The notes under the pieces: generated by a model
The model's database searches: none
The model's input: the letters and a program-made list of their open reading frames with translations, nothing else
Told to the model about the DNA's origin: nothing
Shown here: one piece after another, positions 41,826 through 53,497 of the stretch
Layout: every line of letters starts with the position of its first letter
How positions within the stretch are numbered: the stretch's first letter is position 1
Made by a program: the position numbers and the translations under genes
Assembly: GCF_000372725.1 (NCBI RefSeq)
Contig: NW_005200011.1
Coordinates: forward strand, 434,918 to 498,917
Direction: 5' to 3'
Length of the DNA stretch: 64,000 nucleotides
Source: Emiliania huxleyi CCMP1516
Lineage: Eukaryota; Haptophyta; Isochrysidales; Noelaerhabdaceae

Positions 41826-42874
41826 TCACATCATCGGGTAGAAGGCATGGTAGAAGAGGGTGACGTGGCGTAGAAGAGGGTCAATGGCGAGCAGGCAGCG
41901 GTGGTGGGAGGAGGGGGAGGGGAAGAGTGGAGCCGATCCCTCCACAGAAAGGACGCGCAACACCACGGAGCGGACGGCTAGGCTGCCGCGAGCGTCCTTG
42001 TGCACGGCGACCATGTCCTGTTGCGCACGCATAACGTCGCGTGTGGGTTTGCAGGGTTTGTGTATTCCACGACATCTCGCGTGTGGGTTTGCAGGGTTTG
42101 TGTATTCCACGACATCTCCGCACCCAGGCGCACCTTGTACAGCGCGGTTGTCATGTCAATGTACGGAGCAATGTCGTCCTCCCACTGGTTGAGGCCGCCA
42201 CCGACGGCTAGGATCCGGAAGAGGTGGAAGATGAGCTCTCGCCTCTCGCCGTCGCTGTACGTGGCCCACTCCTGCGCACACGGTCGTGTGGGTCCCCAGT
42301 GCTCTCATGGCACATCCTTTCCTCGCGTGGGTGCAGCGCACCTCGCTGCCCTCGTCGAGCAGCATGAGCCGCAGCAGGTCGGAAGCAATCACCATCTCGC
42401 CACAGGGCACGTCCATGCACCGCGCAATAGACCCGCCGCGCACGATCCCACGCTCCTCGAGCCGGTCAAAAATATCTCTCCGCACGACCGTGGTCGAGAG
42501 GCGCTCGCACTCGACGGCGTCTACTCTACCCAGTTGCACCCAAGCGGCCGATGACCGTCGAGTGCCGGCACGCACCGGCGCTGCGGCCTGAACCGTGTTC
42601 GAGTTGAAGAAGGCGGTCACAAAGGCGTCGAGCTCGCCTCCGGTGGTGGGAGGGAAGTGGCAGTGAGGACGGCGAGGGTGGCAGCGAGGGCGGTGGCGAT
42701 GAGGGCGCAGCGGGCGCGGGCAACAAGGGCACCGGCCTCGAACGGAGCAGAGTAGCGGAAGCGCGCCGCCTGGCTATTTGCGGCGAGGTCCCACTTCTCG
42801 AGGAGCCGGGCGGTGTTTTTGTCTGCGAGCGAGCTAAGTCCACCAGGCAGCTCCTCGAAGGTCCAGCTGCCCAT
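41826..42874 (-). CDS. CFAP300: Cilia- and flagella-associated protein 300
   Basis: Exons 42874-42733, 42637-42342, 42271-42134 and 42017-41826, all GT-AG with matching phases, give 255 aa (human CFAP300/C11orf70 is 267). Conserved landmarks in order: QAARFRYSAPFEAG joined to ELDAFVTAFFNSN, WVQLGRVDAVEC, DIFDRLEERGIVRGGSIARC with the downstream SDLLRLMLLDEGSE, RRELIFHLFRILAVGGGLNQ with WEDDIAPYI, MVAVHKDARGSLAVRSVVL, and the C-terminal DPLLRHVTLFYHAFYP. The family acts in cytoplasmic assembly and transport of axonemal dynein arms. The loop before the last motif is shorter than in animals. Its presence says the organism builds motile flagella. Confidence 0.88.
42039..42118 (-). repeat. 40-bp tandem duplication inside a CFAP300 intron
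   Basis: Two identical 40-bp units lie head to tail within the third intron. They contain no coding frame that continues the exons. Confidence 0.85.
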
Positions 42875-43316
42875 TCGAGGACCTACCTGCCCGCGCCAAC
42901 GTGCGAATCCCGTTACAAGTATTGCAACATTTACAATTTACAACCCGGGCGGGCGCGATCTCCCTTTGGTGTATGTAATTGGAAAGACGACTCACAGGGT
43001 TTGCTATTTTACCAGATCCTTGCCTCTTTTCTTTTCTGCTCCCGTGGTGTGCCTGCCGGTACCTGTTTTGGTGAGTGCGCGCCAGACCCGTCCCGCGTTG
43101 CAGGAAAGAGAGAAAAAGCTGCAACTTCCAGCGCCTCCGCAGGAGTCGCTTGGCGGCTGGCGAGTAGAGACCACGCCTCACTTTTTCACAGGGGGAGATC
43201 CGTCTGCTTTTCGCTGCACATGCTGAAGCCGCCAGCTTGAATACAACTGTACTAATGCTGTGAAAGCGTGCGGAGAGCTACTGCGCTGCGCTGGCGGCTT
43301 GGCTCCGAGGCGGAAG

Positions 43317-43853
43317 ATGGAGCTGTCCGGAGGCGAAGTCACGCTCGCGACGTGGTCTCACGCCGGTTTTGGTGCCAAGCAGGCCAAGCTTCGCGCAGAC
43401 AAGAAGATCGAATACGTCTCTTGCAACGGCGATGCCTGCGAGAAGTTGTGCTTCACACCTTTGCCCACCGACGGCGGGCGCACCTTCAAACCCTCCGCGG
43501 CGCTTGTACTACGCCTGATCACCCAGCCCGCGGCGTGCGCTTTCTTGCCGCTTGCTGGTCTGCTCTGCTTCATCGTCTTTGTGCCGACGGTCCCTGGCGA
43601 CGCACTGGCAGCGCTCCTGGACTCTCCGTTTGCTTCGGGTGCGCAGCTCTGCGTTTGGGCGTGGCGTGTGCTGCTTGCTGCGCATTGCCTCGAGGCTGCT
43701 CTCGTCACCGCCGTGCTGCTCTCGCCGCCGCTGTCCGCTCCCCTTTCGGCCGTGCTCGCATGGGCGCCACTCGTGCTGGTGGTTGGCTTCCCTGTGACGA
43801 GCAGGGTGCTAAAGCTGCGGTCCGCCGAAGTGCGCGCAAAGCGCCGGGCGTGA
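43317..43853 (+). CDS. Small multi-pass membrane protein, possibly TMEM254/DUF4499-like
   Basis: A 178-aa frame from ATG 43317. The first ~60 residues are soluble (ATWSHAGFGAKQAKLRADKK, EYVSCNGDACEKLCF), followed by hydrophobic helices around AFLPLAGLLCFIVFVP, VWAWRVLLAAHCLEAALVTA and WAPLVLVVGFPVTSR, with a basic C-terminus. The W-x(8)-H-x-x-E-A arrangement in the middle helix resembles TMEM254-type proteins, but the resemblance is modest. Confidence 0.5.
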   Translation: MELSGGEVTLATWSHAGFGAKQAKLRADKKIEYVSCNGDACEKLCFTPLPTDGGRTFKPSAALVLRLITQPAACAFLPLAGLLCFIVFVPTVPGDALAALLDSPFASGAQLCVWAWRVLLAAHCLEAALVTAVLLSPPLSAPLSAVLAWAPLVLVVGFPVTSRVLKLRSAEVRAKRRA

Positions 43854-44047
43854 GTCTTCCGCGATCGCTGGGCGGGAACTCCTTCCACGCGGAGCGCCGG
43901 ACACATGCACGACACATCTCACATATACATAAAATCATAAAGCCGTATGCATGTCAAAGGAGGTGGAAGGAGACGAGAGTATACGCGGCACACCGTGACG
44001 TATGTTTTTGAGGAGTGGAAAAGTGAATGGAGGTCGAGACCTTTCGC

Positions 44048-47000
44048 TCACTCGAGCCCGGCTGGCGGGTTGTTCGCATCCGTCGCCATGCCATCCGTCA
44101 AGCTGGCGAGCATCTCGTTGGTCTGGAGTTCGCGGTAGGCGCGCAGCAGCTGCCATGGCAGCGCCTGCACCATCGCCGCCTTGACGTGCGATCCGGAGGG
44201 CGCCGTGTTGCCTCCGAGGTCAAGCTCCTTGAGGCACTGGTTGAGCGAGAGGGCGCCGAGCAGCGCCGCGAGGTCGGCGTCCTGCAGCCCACGCCGCGCA
44301 AGGTTGAGCCGCTCTCGCGAGCGGAGCGGCGGCAAGCGGACGCACGAGCCCGACGAGACGCGGATCGTCTGCTCGCCGCCGGCGAGGAGGCAGCCGAGGA
44401 AGAGGGCACCTGGCGGCACGGGGCCCTCTCGCCGCGAGGGGGAGGCGGGGGGCGGCGAGGGGGCGGGCACGAGGGAAGGGGCGGGGAGAGGGGAGGGGCG
44501 GCGGCGCACCCTCGTAGGTGAGCTTGCTCACGTTGACGCGGGCCAAGCCGCGCAAGTGGTTGACGTCGAGCTTGCCGGGCTCGCCCTCCACCTGCAGGTG
44601 CGCCGGGCAAGACGAGTCTTTGGGCGTGTCTCGGTCGCGTCTCGCACACATCTCGGACGTGTCTCGCCACCCACCTGCAGCGAGCGAAGGCCGGGCAGCC
44701 GTCCGACGAAAGCGGCGTTGTCGAAGGTGGCGTCCTCGACCGAGACGGAGAGGTGGGGAGCGCGCAGGTGCGCGTGCACCGCCAGCCGCACCGTGGCGCA
44801 AGTGCACCCCATAGCACGTGCGCATGCGAGGGGCGAGAGCCGAAGCAGCTCGGACGAGATGTCGCTGATTTCGAAGAGAGCGCCGAGCAGCGAAAAGGGC
44901 GGCGCCTCCCCCTCCAGCGCCTCCTCCGGCGCCTCCTGCTCCTCGCCCGTGCCCTGGCTCGGCGGCGCGGGGGGCGTCGGCGGCGCGGGGGTCGGCGGCA
45001 GCTGCGCCGGCGGCGCGAGCGGCGGCTGGGCGCGCGGCGGCGGCGGCTGCCCCGGCGCGACGCCAAAGGGCGAGGAGAGGCCGCCGGTCTGCCGGTCGCG
45101 CGTCTGGATCGGCCGCGTCCCCTCGCGGGCGAGGAAGGCGGCGAAGCGGTCGAGGAGCGGCCGCTGCCCCGCGAGGACGCGGCGGCGCCCCACCAGCGCA
45201 CGCATGGCCGCCTCCGCCTCCGCCTCCGCCTCGTGCCGCCCGAGCAGTGCGGAGGCGAGGCCTCCGAGGCACGGCGCGCGAGGGAAGGCCGGCGCGAGCT
45301 TGGCCGCCTCCTGCGTCGCACTGAGCGCAAGCTCGAGCGCGTTGGTCGGGTCCGCCGCCTGTGGGCGCAAGTAGAGGTACGCGCGCGCGCGGTGGCAGTG
45401 GGTGGCCGCAATCTTCTCGCGGAGGAGGGCGAGCGTGGTCTTCTGAAAGGCCGCCGCGCTTGCATTCGAGAGGCCCCGCTGCGCGGGCGGCGCGGCGGGA
45501 GCAGGAGGGCTCGCCGCGGGAGGCGCCACGTGGGCGGCGTAGTAGGCGGCTGCGGCGGCCAGGCCGCCGACGCCCGGCGGGACCGCGCCGCCGTCTGCCC
45601 CGTCAGCGTCCACTGGCTGGTCTGGCTGGGAGTTGTCGCGGCTCGGCGCGGCCGGACGCGTCGCGATGGTCACTGCTTGGTTGAGGGACTCGAGCGCCTC
45701 GGTGAAGCTCTCCAGGGCCTGCGTGAAGAGCTTCGGGCGGGAGGCCGTGTCGGTCGACGCGAGGCGCGAGGCGGTGGCGCACGAGGACAGGCCGCTGGCA
45801 GTCGCAGCCTTCGCCTCGCGCTCGAGCCGGTGCATCTCGCTGGCGGCCGTCTGCGCCGCCTGCCTCCTCTCCTCTGCCCGATGCCCTGCATCGAGTGGAG
45901 AGACCGGGACGACCCGCGAGGCGGAAGCGCTGGGAGCAGTGCGAGGCGGCGCCGTAGGAGGAATACGCGGGCGACACCCATACTCCTCCGCCTGCATCGC
46001 CGTCGCCAGGCGCGCATCCGAGTCGATGGACTCTGGCTGCGAGCCGCTGCCGCGAGACACGCCCGCCACGGCTGAGCTCGCCGGTCCGCTGCTGACGGGG
46101 AGGCCGCTCCGCGCACCGAGCCCGCAGATGTCACACGCCTCCTCCTCCCCTCCCTCCCCCCCCTCCGAGCTCTCTCCTTCGAGCCACCGCCCGGAGCTGG
46201 AGGGCGCCCCGCCCGCCGCTCCCGCCCGCCTCACCACGGAGCCGTGGCAGTGGCTGCACTTTCCAGACGGCAGTGCGCAGAGCGCCGCGCACTCGGCGCA
46301 TGGCGCGCAGCGTCTCGTGTCGGCGTACGCGACCTCTTGCACCACCAGCGGTAGACACGACCCGGCCCAGACCGGCGGCAGGGCTGCGCTCGCACCGCCG
46401 TCGACCTCCTCGCCCGCGCCCGCCGCGTCGTCCGAGAAGCGGCCACCGAAGGGCGCGCCCGGGCGGTACTTTGGAGGGCTAGACCCGCCGCGGCCCTGGC
46501 TGCCACAATCCAATCGGCGTATCTGCGGGGCGAAAGCCTCGGAAAAAGCTTGCTGTGACTGCTGCGGCTGGCCAACCGCCTCACCCGCCCGCCCGCTCGC
46601 GCGACGACGGGGCCGGTTGAGCCGAGCGCAGTGGCGACACACCCACGGCGGCGGCCGAAGTGCGGCGCCAGCCTCCTGCTCGCGCGCCAGCGCCTCGCGC
46701 CCGCGGGCCAACGCCAGCTGCAGCGGGAGGCTCGCGAGCGGTGCGAGGCTGTGCGGCGCGAGGCTTGCGGCTGGAGCGTCGACGATGATCGGGCAGAAAG
46801 CGCCACCCAACGCGCGAGCGTCGCAGCCGGGCGCTCCGAGCGACGCACCAAGGCTCCGGGCGGAAGCGATGCGCGCGAGGAGAGATGCCGCGTCGTCGTC
46901 CGCGCCGCCGTCGCGCGCGACCGCAAAAGCCGCCTCCGCCGCCTCTCGGAGCTCGGCCTCGGCGGAAGAGCGCTCCGGCACCGGCTCCGCGGAGACGGTG

Positions 47001-50000
47001 AGCTGCCTCTCGTGCCGCACGCGCAGCTCGCGCCACAAGCTTTCCCGCATGGCGGTGCAGGCCGACGAGGAGGCGGCGTCGAGCCGCCGACTGATCTGGT
47101 TCGCGGGCAGGGCAGCCAAACCGCCGCCCTCCGAAGCGAGCCCCACCTCGAAATGCGCTGTCGGCCCCGGCAATGGAGCAGCGCTGGCCGCGGCGGCGGC
47201 GGCGGCGGCGGCGGCAGCAACGGCAGCCGGAGGCGTTGGTGGCTGGCGGCGGTCGAGAGTCTCCCGCGCCCACACCTGCGCAGCTAGCGCGTCGGCCATC
47301 CGGAGGGGCAGCGGCGTCGCCGCGGGAGAGGAGAGCGACGAGACGGCGCCGTCTGCCGGCGCGACCGCTGGCGGTGCCGGTTCGGCCGGCTCTGGCTCAG
47401 AGGCGGAGAGCGGATGGTCGAATGTGGCGCCGAGCAGCCACACGGCGTCGCCCTCACGTCGGAGGGCCGCAAACGGCTTCACGCTGGCCGGCAAGACCGC
47501 CCGCGTGTCGACGAAGCGGCTGCCGTTGACGGAGACGGCCATGGCGCCGAGGTCGAGGTCGAGCAGCACCGTCACGATGGAGCCGCTCGCGAGCGCCGGC
47601 TGCAGCTGCGGGTGCGGCGCCGGCAGGGCAATCGGCTCCTCCGTGGCGGACCCGTCGCACGCCCACTCGTACCGGCAACGGTAGAGCCGCCCATCCTCGG
47701 GGCAGTAGCCCCAGCCCCAGCTGCCGGGCGCAGTGTCCGTCACGCCCAGGAGCATGCATGGCCGCGGGGGCCCGTCCCCGCTCGCAGCGCCGCCGCTCGC
47801 AGCGCCGCCCCGCCGCTCGACGCGGAACGAGATGGCGTGCACGCCGAGAGAGAGCTGCATGGCGGTGAGTGCCGTCGCCCAGCCGTCGCCCCCTCGGCGC
47901 ACGAGCTGGCGGCCGTAACCCCCCTCATGGAGTGCTGCCCGTTCTTGCCGCCGCTGCGCGTGCGAAGCCTCGAAAGAGCCGTGCTCTGGCGGCCTCTGCC
48001 GCGCCGGCGGGGGGAGCGGCACCACTCCGCTCGGCGCGCCGCGCACGACCTCGAACTTGAGGCGGTCAAAGTGGCGCCACGAGACTGTGGCCGGCGGGCG
48101 GAGCACATCACCAACCAGCACGCTGCCCAAGCAGCGGGAGAGCCCCTCCATGAAGGAGCCGCCGCCTCCGCCGTCGTCGCGGTGCCCAGGCGGCGCGGGC
48201 GGAGGGGCGGCAACGCCAGCAGGCGCCCCTAGCGTCCCGACGCCCCCACCGACGGCTGCCGCGCCCGGGCTGCACAAGAGCAGCCTGTGGCAGTGGGCCA
48301 CAAGGATGTGCGAGATCGGCAGCGGGCCCGCGCAGACCGAGCAGCTCTGGAGCACTGTCGAGGGTAGCGGTGGCGGCGAGCCGGTGAGCTGTGGGCAAGC
48401 GCTTGCGTGTGTGGCCGTGCGGTGGGCGGCGAGCTGCAGCAGCCGCAGCTCGGGGCAGCCGCATCGTCGGCTGCACGCGTCGCAAACCTCACCCCGCGCC
48501 ACGTGGGCAGCGCCAGCGTCGCCCGCTCCTCCTCTGCGCACCTTGGGCCCCTCGCCATCCTCGTCGAGAGACGGCCGCGGCCGCTTGGACGGCGGCGCCG
48601 CCGCACCTGCCTCCGCCTCACGGAGCGGCTGCTTCCCTGCACGGCGGCTGCTCCGGACGGCGGCACGGCCGGAGGGCGCCGCGGGCGGCGGATCCGTCTC
48701 CATTCCCTGCACCGAGGCGGGGAGTGGCGCGCCTCCGGGCAGCAATGCTGTTGACGGCGCCGGCGTGGCCCCGACCGCCGCGCCCCCAGCACCCGCCGCG
48801 TCGTCGCGGGACCAAAACAACTCGTCGTCGTGTCGGGCGAGCTCGGGGCGGCGTGAGAGCGCCGACGCCCGTGCGCGCGACGCTTCGAGCGCCGTGGCGA
48901 ACCCGCCGACCATGACGACACGGGAGGTGGGTGGCGGCGCTTCGAAGGCGGCGTAGACCCAGCCGGTGTACTCTGCAGGCGGCATCTCGACCGCGCTATC
49001 TTCTGGAGCGGCTGGTGCGCCGGGTCTGGCGGCGCAAAAGAAGATGCCGCGCATGCCCGTCCACACCGAGGACGCCTCGAGCCCATCGAACCACATTGGG
49101 GGCAAGTCGCCTCCGGCGCTGCTGCCGGCGCTGCCACTGCCACTGCCGCTGCCGCTGCTGCCGGCGGCGGCGCTGCCGGCAGCAGCGGGTGCAGGGATCG
49201 AGTCCGTGCTTCCCGGCGCGGGAGGCGGGTCGAGCTGGTGAGGCACGAGCCGCGGCGGCAGCCGCTGCGGCGCCGCCGGACCAGGCAGCGCCGAAAGTGC
49301 GGCTGGCATCAGAGGCGAAGCTGGTGATGCTCCGTCGTCAGGAGGCGCGCATAGCACGCCGGCGAGCTGGCTGCACTGCGCGCCGCCGGCGAATCTCTCC
49401 ACCGCGGCGGTGGCGGCGGCGGCGCCCGCCCGCTGCGCCGCGTCAACCCACGCCTCCCCGACGTCGTCGACGTGGGGTGCGGGGGCGTGGCCACCCGAGG
49501 CAGTGCCAGAGGGACCTGCACCGGCATCGCCGGTCGCGGCACCCCTCCACCACACTCGCTCTGCCGTCGGCATCACACCGCCGACCTCGGAGTACCCGGT
49601 CAGCTCGACGAAGCAGCCTGCCGCGCGCGGCACCACGGCGCAAGGCCGCGCACCCGCCCAGCAAGCGGGGAGAGGCACTGCGGAGAGCGGCCCTGCTCCG
49701 AACCGGAAGGAGAGCGTGCGCGCCTCGAGATCGACCCACAGCTCGACGCCGATGCTGCCGCCGCTCGGGTCGGCCGGGTCGGCGTCGTGGCGAGAGATGG
49801 AGCAGAGCACACTCGGCGGGCGGTCGTCATACAGCGCGACCACGCGCCCACCCGGCACCTCGAGGCAGACGGCGCGGCATCGCTCTGTGACGCCGCCGCC
49901 GGCAGCACTGGCGGAAGCGGCAGCACTGGCTTTCCGGGAGGAGCGGGTCGAACGCGAGGGGGGGCCGGCATTCGCAGGGCTGGCAGAAGCGGGCGGCGGC

Positions 50001-50334
50001 GGCGCGAAATCGCACAACCCGACGAGCAGCGCCGTTGGAGAGCCGCGGCGAGAGGCGGGAGCGCGGCCAAACCCGGCGGTCACCCACAGCCCGTGGGCTC
50101 CGCCGCGCATCCAAGGCTGCGCGAAGCTCAGGCAAGCGACGGCGGCGCTGGCGTCCACGGTCGGGTTCGCAACGCTGCGGTTTCGCCGCGAGCATGAGAC
50201 GCGACCGCCGCGCAACGTCAAATACACTCCGTAGTCCGCGTCGGCGTCGCCGCCTCGACCGCCAAAATCGCCGCTGCCGCCGCTGCCGCCGCTGCCGCCG
50301 CTGCCGCCGTTGCCGCTGCCACCGCCGCCGCTGC

Positions 50335-50394
<60 letters not shown>

Positions 50395-50798
50395 TTCCAC
50401 CACCGCTACCGCTACCGCTGCTGCTGCTGCCGCCGCCGCCGCCGCCGGTGGCGGCCGTCGAGTCGACCCGCACTCGCGCCGCTGCCGCCGCTGCTCCTCC
50501 GGCCGTGCCTGGCTCAGGCAAGGCAGGCGCCAGCGGCACCAGCTGCGGGTACGAGGCGCCTGCGGTGCCATAACCGCTGATGAGAGGGCGGGTGCGGCGG
50601 TGGGCGCTGCGAACAGAGAGAGAGGGGGAGCCGTCGACTGCACTGTGCCGCGGCGGCCGGCGGCCAAGTGGGGCACGCTCTCGCGGCGCGGCAGGCTGCG
50701 CGAGCACGCGAAGGCGCAGCGCTGAGGAGCATCCGCCGCCGAGGGCGGCAGCGGCGCCGGCGGAGAGCGGGCGCGGAGCGCTGCAGCTGCTGCCAGTG

Positions 50799-50849
<51 letters not shown>

Positions 50850-52054
50850 CCATCGCTACCGCTGCCACCGCGGCCGTCGCTGCCGTCGTCGCTGCCGTCG
50901 CTGTGGTCGTAGCCCTCGCCGTTGATGCCGTCTGCCCCCGCTCCAGAGCCGGCTCGCGGGGTGAGGGCGTGAGGTGCAATGAGCCCGAGCCAGCTCGGCG
51001 CCGTGGCAAGGGCGTACCGCCTCACTGCCACCTCGTCCCCCGGGCTGGTCATGCCAACCCAGAGGCGCACCGCGACGGGAAGGCGCACAGGCAGCGGTGC
51101 GAAGCCCGACGCGCCGACCGCGTAGAGCAGGCGGCGGCTGCCCATGTCCACCACCAGCGTCACGCGCAGGCAGTCGTCGGCCGGCGGGTTGGGCTCGAGG
51201 GCGGGCGGACGCGGCGCCTCCGTCGCGCGGCGGGCGGTCGAGTCGAGCTCGCCCATTGAGAGGAGCAGCCCGCTCCACGGATCGACGGCCCACGCTTGCG
51301 AGGCCGGAGGCAGCCCTGCCTCCCGCCGCGACCCGCCGCCGTCGACGCTGCACACCCCCAGCAGCATTGAGATGCTGGCCGCCGCCGCCGCGCTCCCTTG
51401 CTGCGGCGGCGGCTGCGGCGGGCGGTGCGCACGCCTCACTTCGTACTCGACGTAGTGCCGCCCGTGCCGCAGCACAGGAGCCTGAACCGCGACGCCGGCG
51501 CCGCTGCAGGCGCCGCCGCCGCTACCGCCGCCGCCGCGGCTGTCTGTTGCCGCGGCAAACGCCGTCGTCGTGCCGTTCCGGCGCACGCAGAGGCGCGACT
51601 CGGGTCCCAGGCCGCGGGAGAGGTCGGGTCGAAGCGTGGCAGCGGACGGGACCCTCTCGGAGCCGTGCGCTGCAAGCGGCGGGTCGAAGCCCGGCAGCGT
51701 GGGGCCGACACGCAGCCCAAGCCGCGCCACCTCGAGCGCCTGGAAGCTTGCGAGCGATCGGAGGGTGTGGAGCAGCAGCATGCGGAAGGACTTTTCGCTC
51801 GCGTGCGCATGGGTCCACGCATGCGCCGCCACAAAGAGCGCCGCCGCGTCTGCAGACCCTGACACTGGCGCGCCGGCGGCAAATGATGCGGCCGCGTGGC
51901 CCGCCGACGCGGGCTGCGGCACGCCGGTGCCGGAGGCGAGCTGAAGCGCCCTCCTCCAAACCTGCGCACGCACCGCCTCCCCATCCTGCGCGTTCAGACT
52001 CAAGTAATCGCCGAACCGCTCGAGCCAGTCGCCCGAGCCAGTGTAGGGCCACAT
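44048..52054 (-). CDS. Giant multidomain protein: SPRY repeats, zinc fingers, TPR-like and leucine-rich region
   Basis: Exons 52054-44675, 44591-44510 and 44409-44048 (GT-AG; phases 0 and 1 match) give about 2,607 aa, the first exon alone 2,460 codons. Three SPRY/B30.2-like regions: ~190-350 (HGRHYVEYEV, WAVDPWSGLLLSMGE, LRVTLVVDMG), ~605-820 (PTALLVGLCDF, IGVELWVDLEARTLSFRFG) and ~1370-1560 (CMLLGVTDTAPGSWGWGY, IVTVLLDLDLGAMAVSVNG). Cys clusters: VCDACSRRCGC (~1188), SCSVCAGPLP (~1235), a RanBP2-like PWVCRHCARLN (~1801), and CAPCAECAALC/CSHCHG (~1900). A TPR-like segment lies at ~2205-2290. The last ~200 residues are leucine-rich, with CLKELDLGGN. Long Gly and Ala tracts separate modules. 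It is probably a large scaffold or ubiquitin-pathway protein; no RING, HECT or kinase is seen. Confidence 0.75.
50270..50400 (-). repeat. Poly-Gly-coding CCG/CGG tract in the giant gene
   Basis: About 40 near-pure GGC/GGT/GGA codons on the minus strand. A second, shorter tract occurs at about 50800-50855. They are the most likely places for length polymorphism or assembly error in this gene. Confidence 0.8.
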
Positions 52055-52104
52055 TAGACGTAGGACTCTCGGCCCCGCACCGGCCCCTCACGAGCTGGGA
52101 GGAG

Positions 52105-52345
52105 GACCGCCGTCAGGGGAAGAGACAGCAGGAGAGAGAACGACGAGAGTGGGAAGAACGCGAGGTGGCATGAAGGTCGCTGCGAGAATTGGTGAGAAAC
52201 TGCGGAGAGAGATAGGAAGTGGTAGACGCCCGAGGGTGGGCGACGGCTAGCACCACACTCCTCTCCTTAAAATCCCTGTGTGGTGGCGGCGTGCCGTCCT
52301 CCCATCCCTCCCTTGGGGTGCCTGTTTTCTTTCTTTCTTTCTTTC
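52105..52345 (+). mobile_element. TTAAAATCCC-family dispersed repeat (copy 3)
   Basis: Closely matches 9000-9240, including frames ending RERREWEEREVA and RRPRVGDG, the TTAAAATCCCTGTGTG word and a (TTTC)n tail. It begins about 50 bp upstream of the giant gene's start codon, in opposite orientation, so it may overlap that gene's promoter. Confidence 0.7.
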
Positions 52346-53139
52346 AAGAGGACCGCCGCAAGCGGCGTGGCGTGGAGCGGTTGTGCATCCCTCCGGGGGC
52401 CCCTCTGCGCCGGGGAGGCGTTGTTGGAGGCTAGGACGCAAGCGTCCGTCGCCCTTTTCAAACTCGGGGCCCACTCCGCTACGCTCCGACCCGAATTTGG
52501 AGGGCCTAAAAGTTTAAGGTGTTGCTGCGCAAAAGGGGTCGGACACCGGGCGCAGCTCATGCTAAGAGCTAGATAGAAGAGGAGATAGAGAGAACAACCA
52601 CCCTGTCCCGTTATTGCGTACACCAACACCACAAAACGCTCTCTCTCTCCTGTCCTCACTCAGGGGGGTCACAACTACCAAGTCCCTCGACTAGCTGCCA
52701 CAGGGCGCAGCTGCCACAGGGCGCAGCTGGAGACGCTCCCCCTTAAGCGATTTTGAAGCGATTTTGGCCCCGTTTTCAACGATTTAGAGCCACTTTCAAG
52801 CCCAGGATGGACCCACCTGACGGTCCTGACCAGCCCAGGCCCAGCCTCTCCTCTAACTATTGCCATTACATTGATATTGATCGCCTCTCTAACTATTGGT
52901 AATTGGAGCAATATATTCAATATTTTAACACTTCCTTACTTTTGCGCAGCAACACCTTAAACTTTTAGGCCCTCCAAATTCGGGTCGGAGCGTAGGCCGT
53001 AGCGGAGTGGGCCCCGAGTTTGAAAAGGGCGACGGACGCTTGCGTCCTAGCCTCCAACAACGCCCCCCCGGCGGGGGCAGAGGGGCCCCCGGAGAAATGC
53101 ACAACCGCTCCACGCCACGCCGCTTGCGGCGGTCCTCTT
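52346..53139. mobile_element. Fold-back element A with ~190-bp terminal inverted repeats
   Basis: Arms 52346-52534 and 52940-53139 are highly similar reverse complements starting AAGAGGACCGCCGCAAGCGG; the right arm has about ten extra bases. The interior (~405 bp) is unrelated, with a duplicated CTGCCACAGGGCGCAG word and AT-rich parts, and no ORF of note. It abuts the (TTTC)n tail of the preceding repeat. No clear target duplication was found. Confidence 0.8.
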
Positions 53140-53176
53140 CCCAGCTGCAGCTCCGCTGACGCGCTGAGAGCGGGCG

Positions 53177-53497
53177 TTAGGAGGACCCTTTATCCTTGCC
53201 CATCATGACCTGCGTCCCGTTTCTGTCGGACAGCGCCCGTGTCCCGACCTCAAATTCGTCCCACCGCAGTAGGAAGCGCGTAAGCGGATCCTCCTGGAGT
53301 TCTGCGTCTCTTACCCACGCGCCGTGCCTCGGGGGCGAGCCCTCCATCTCTCCTAGTCCCGGCACTACTCCTCGCACCTCTTCGCGTGTCGCCAGTTGAG
53401 GTCTCGCTACTCCGCTCGGAGGCTCTTGCTCTTTCAGCTCGCACGGCTGCCGGTATCCGAGCGCCTCCTCACTCGCCCTCGCCATCTCTTCCGCCAC
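53177..53497 (-). CDS. Hypothetical ORF beside fold-back element A
   Basis: A 106-aa frame with MAEEMARASEEALGYRQP, TREEVRGVVPGLGEME and TRFLLRWDEFEVGTRAL. Codon composition is reasonable and the sequence is protein-like, but it is short and unfamiliar. Its place among repeats suggests a fragment of a mobile-element gene. Confidence 0.25.
   Translation of the reverse strand: MAEEMARASEEALGYRQPCELKEQEPPSGVARPQLATREEVRGVVPGLGEMEGSPPRHGAWVRDAELQEDPLTRFLLRWDEFEVGTRALSDRNGTQVMMGKDKGSS

Noticed and set aside
44393-52173. Long plus-strand ORFs (up to 683 codons) opposite the giant gene
   Set aside because: They are by-products of high GC on the strand opposite a real coding exon; none has a domain, while SPRY, zinc and LRR motifs are on the minus strand.
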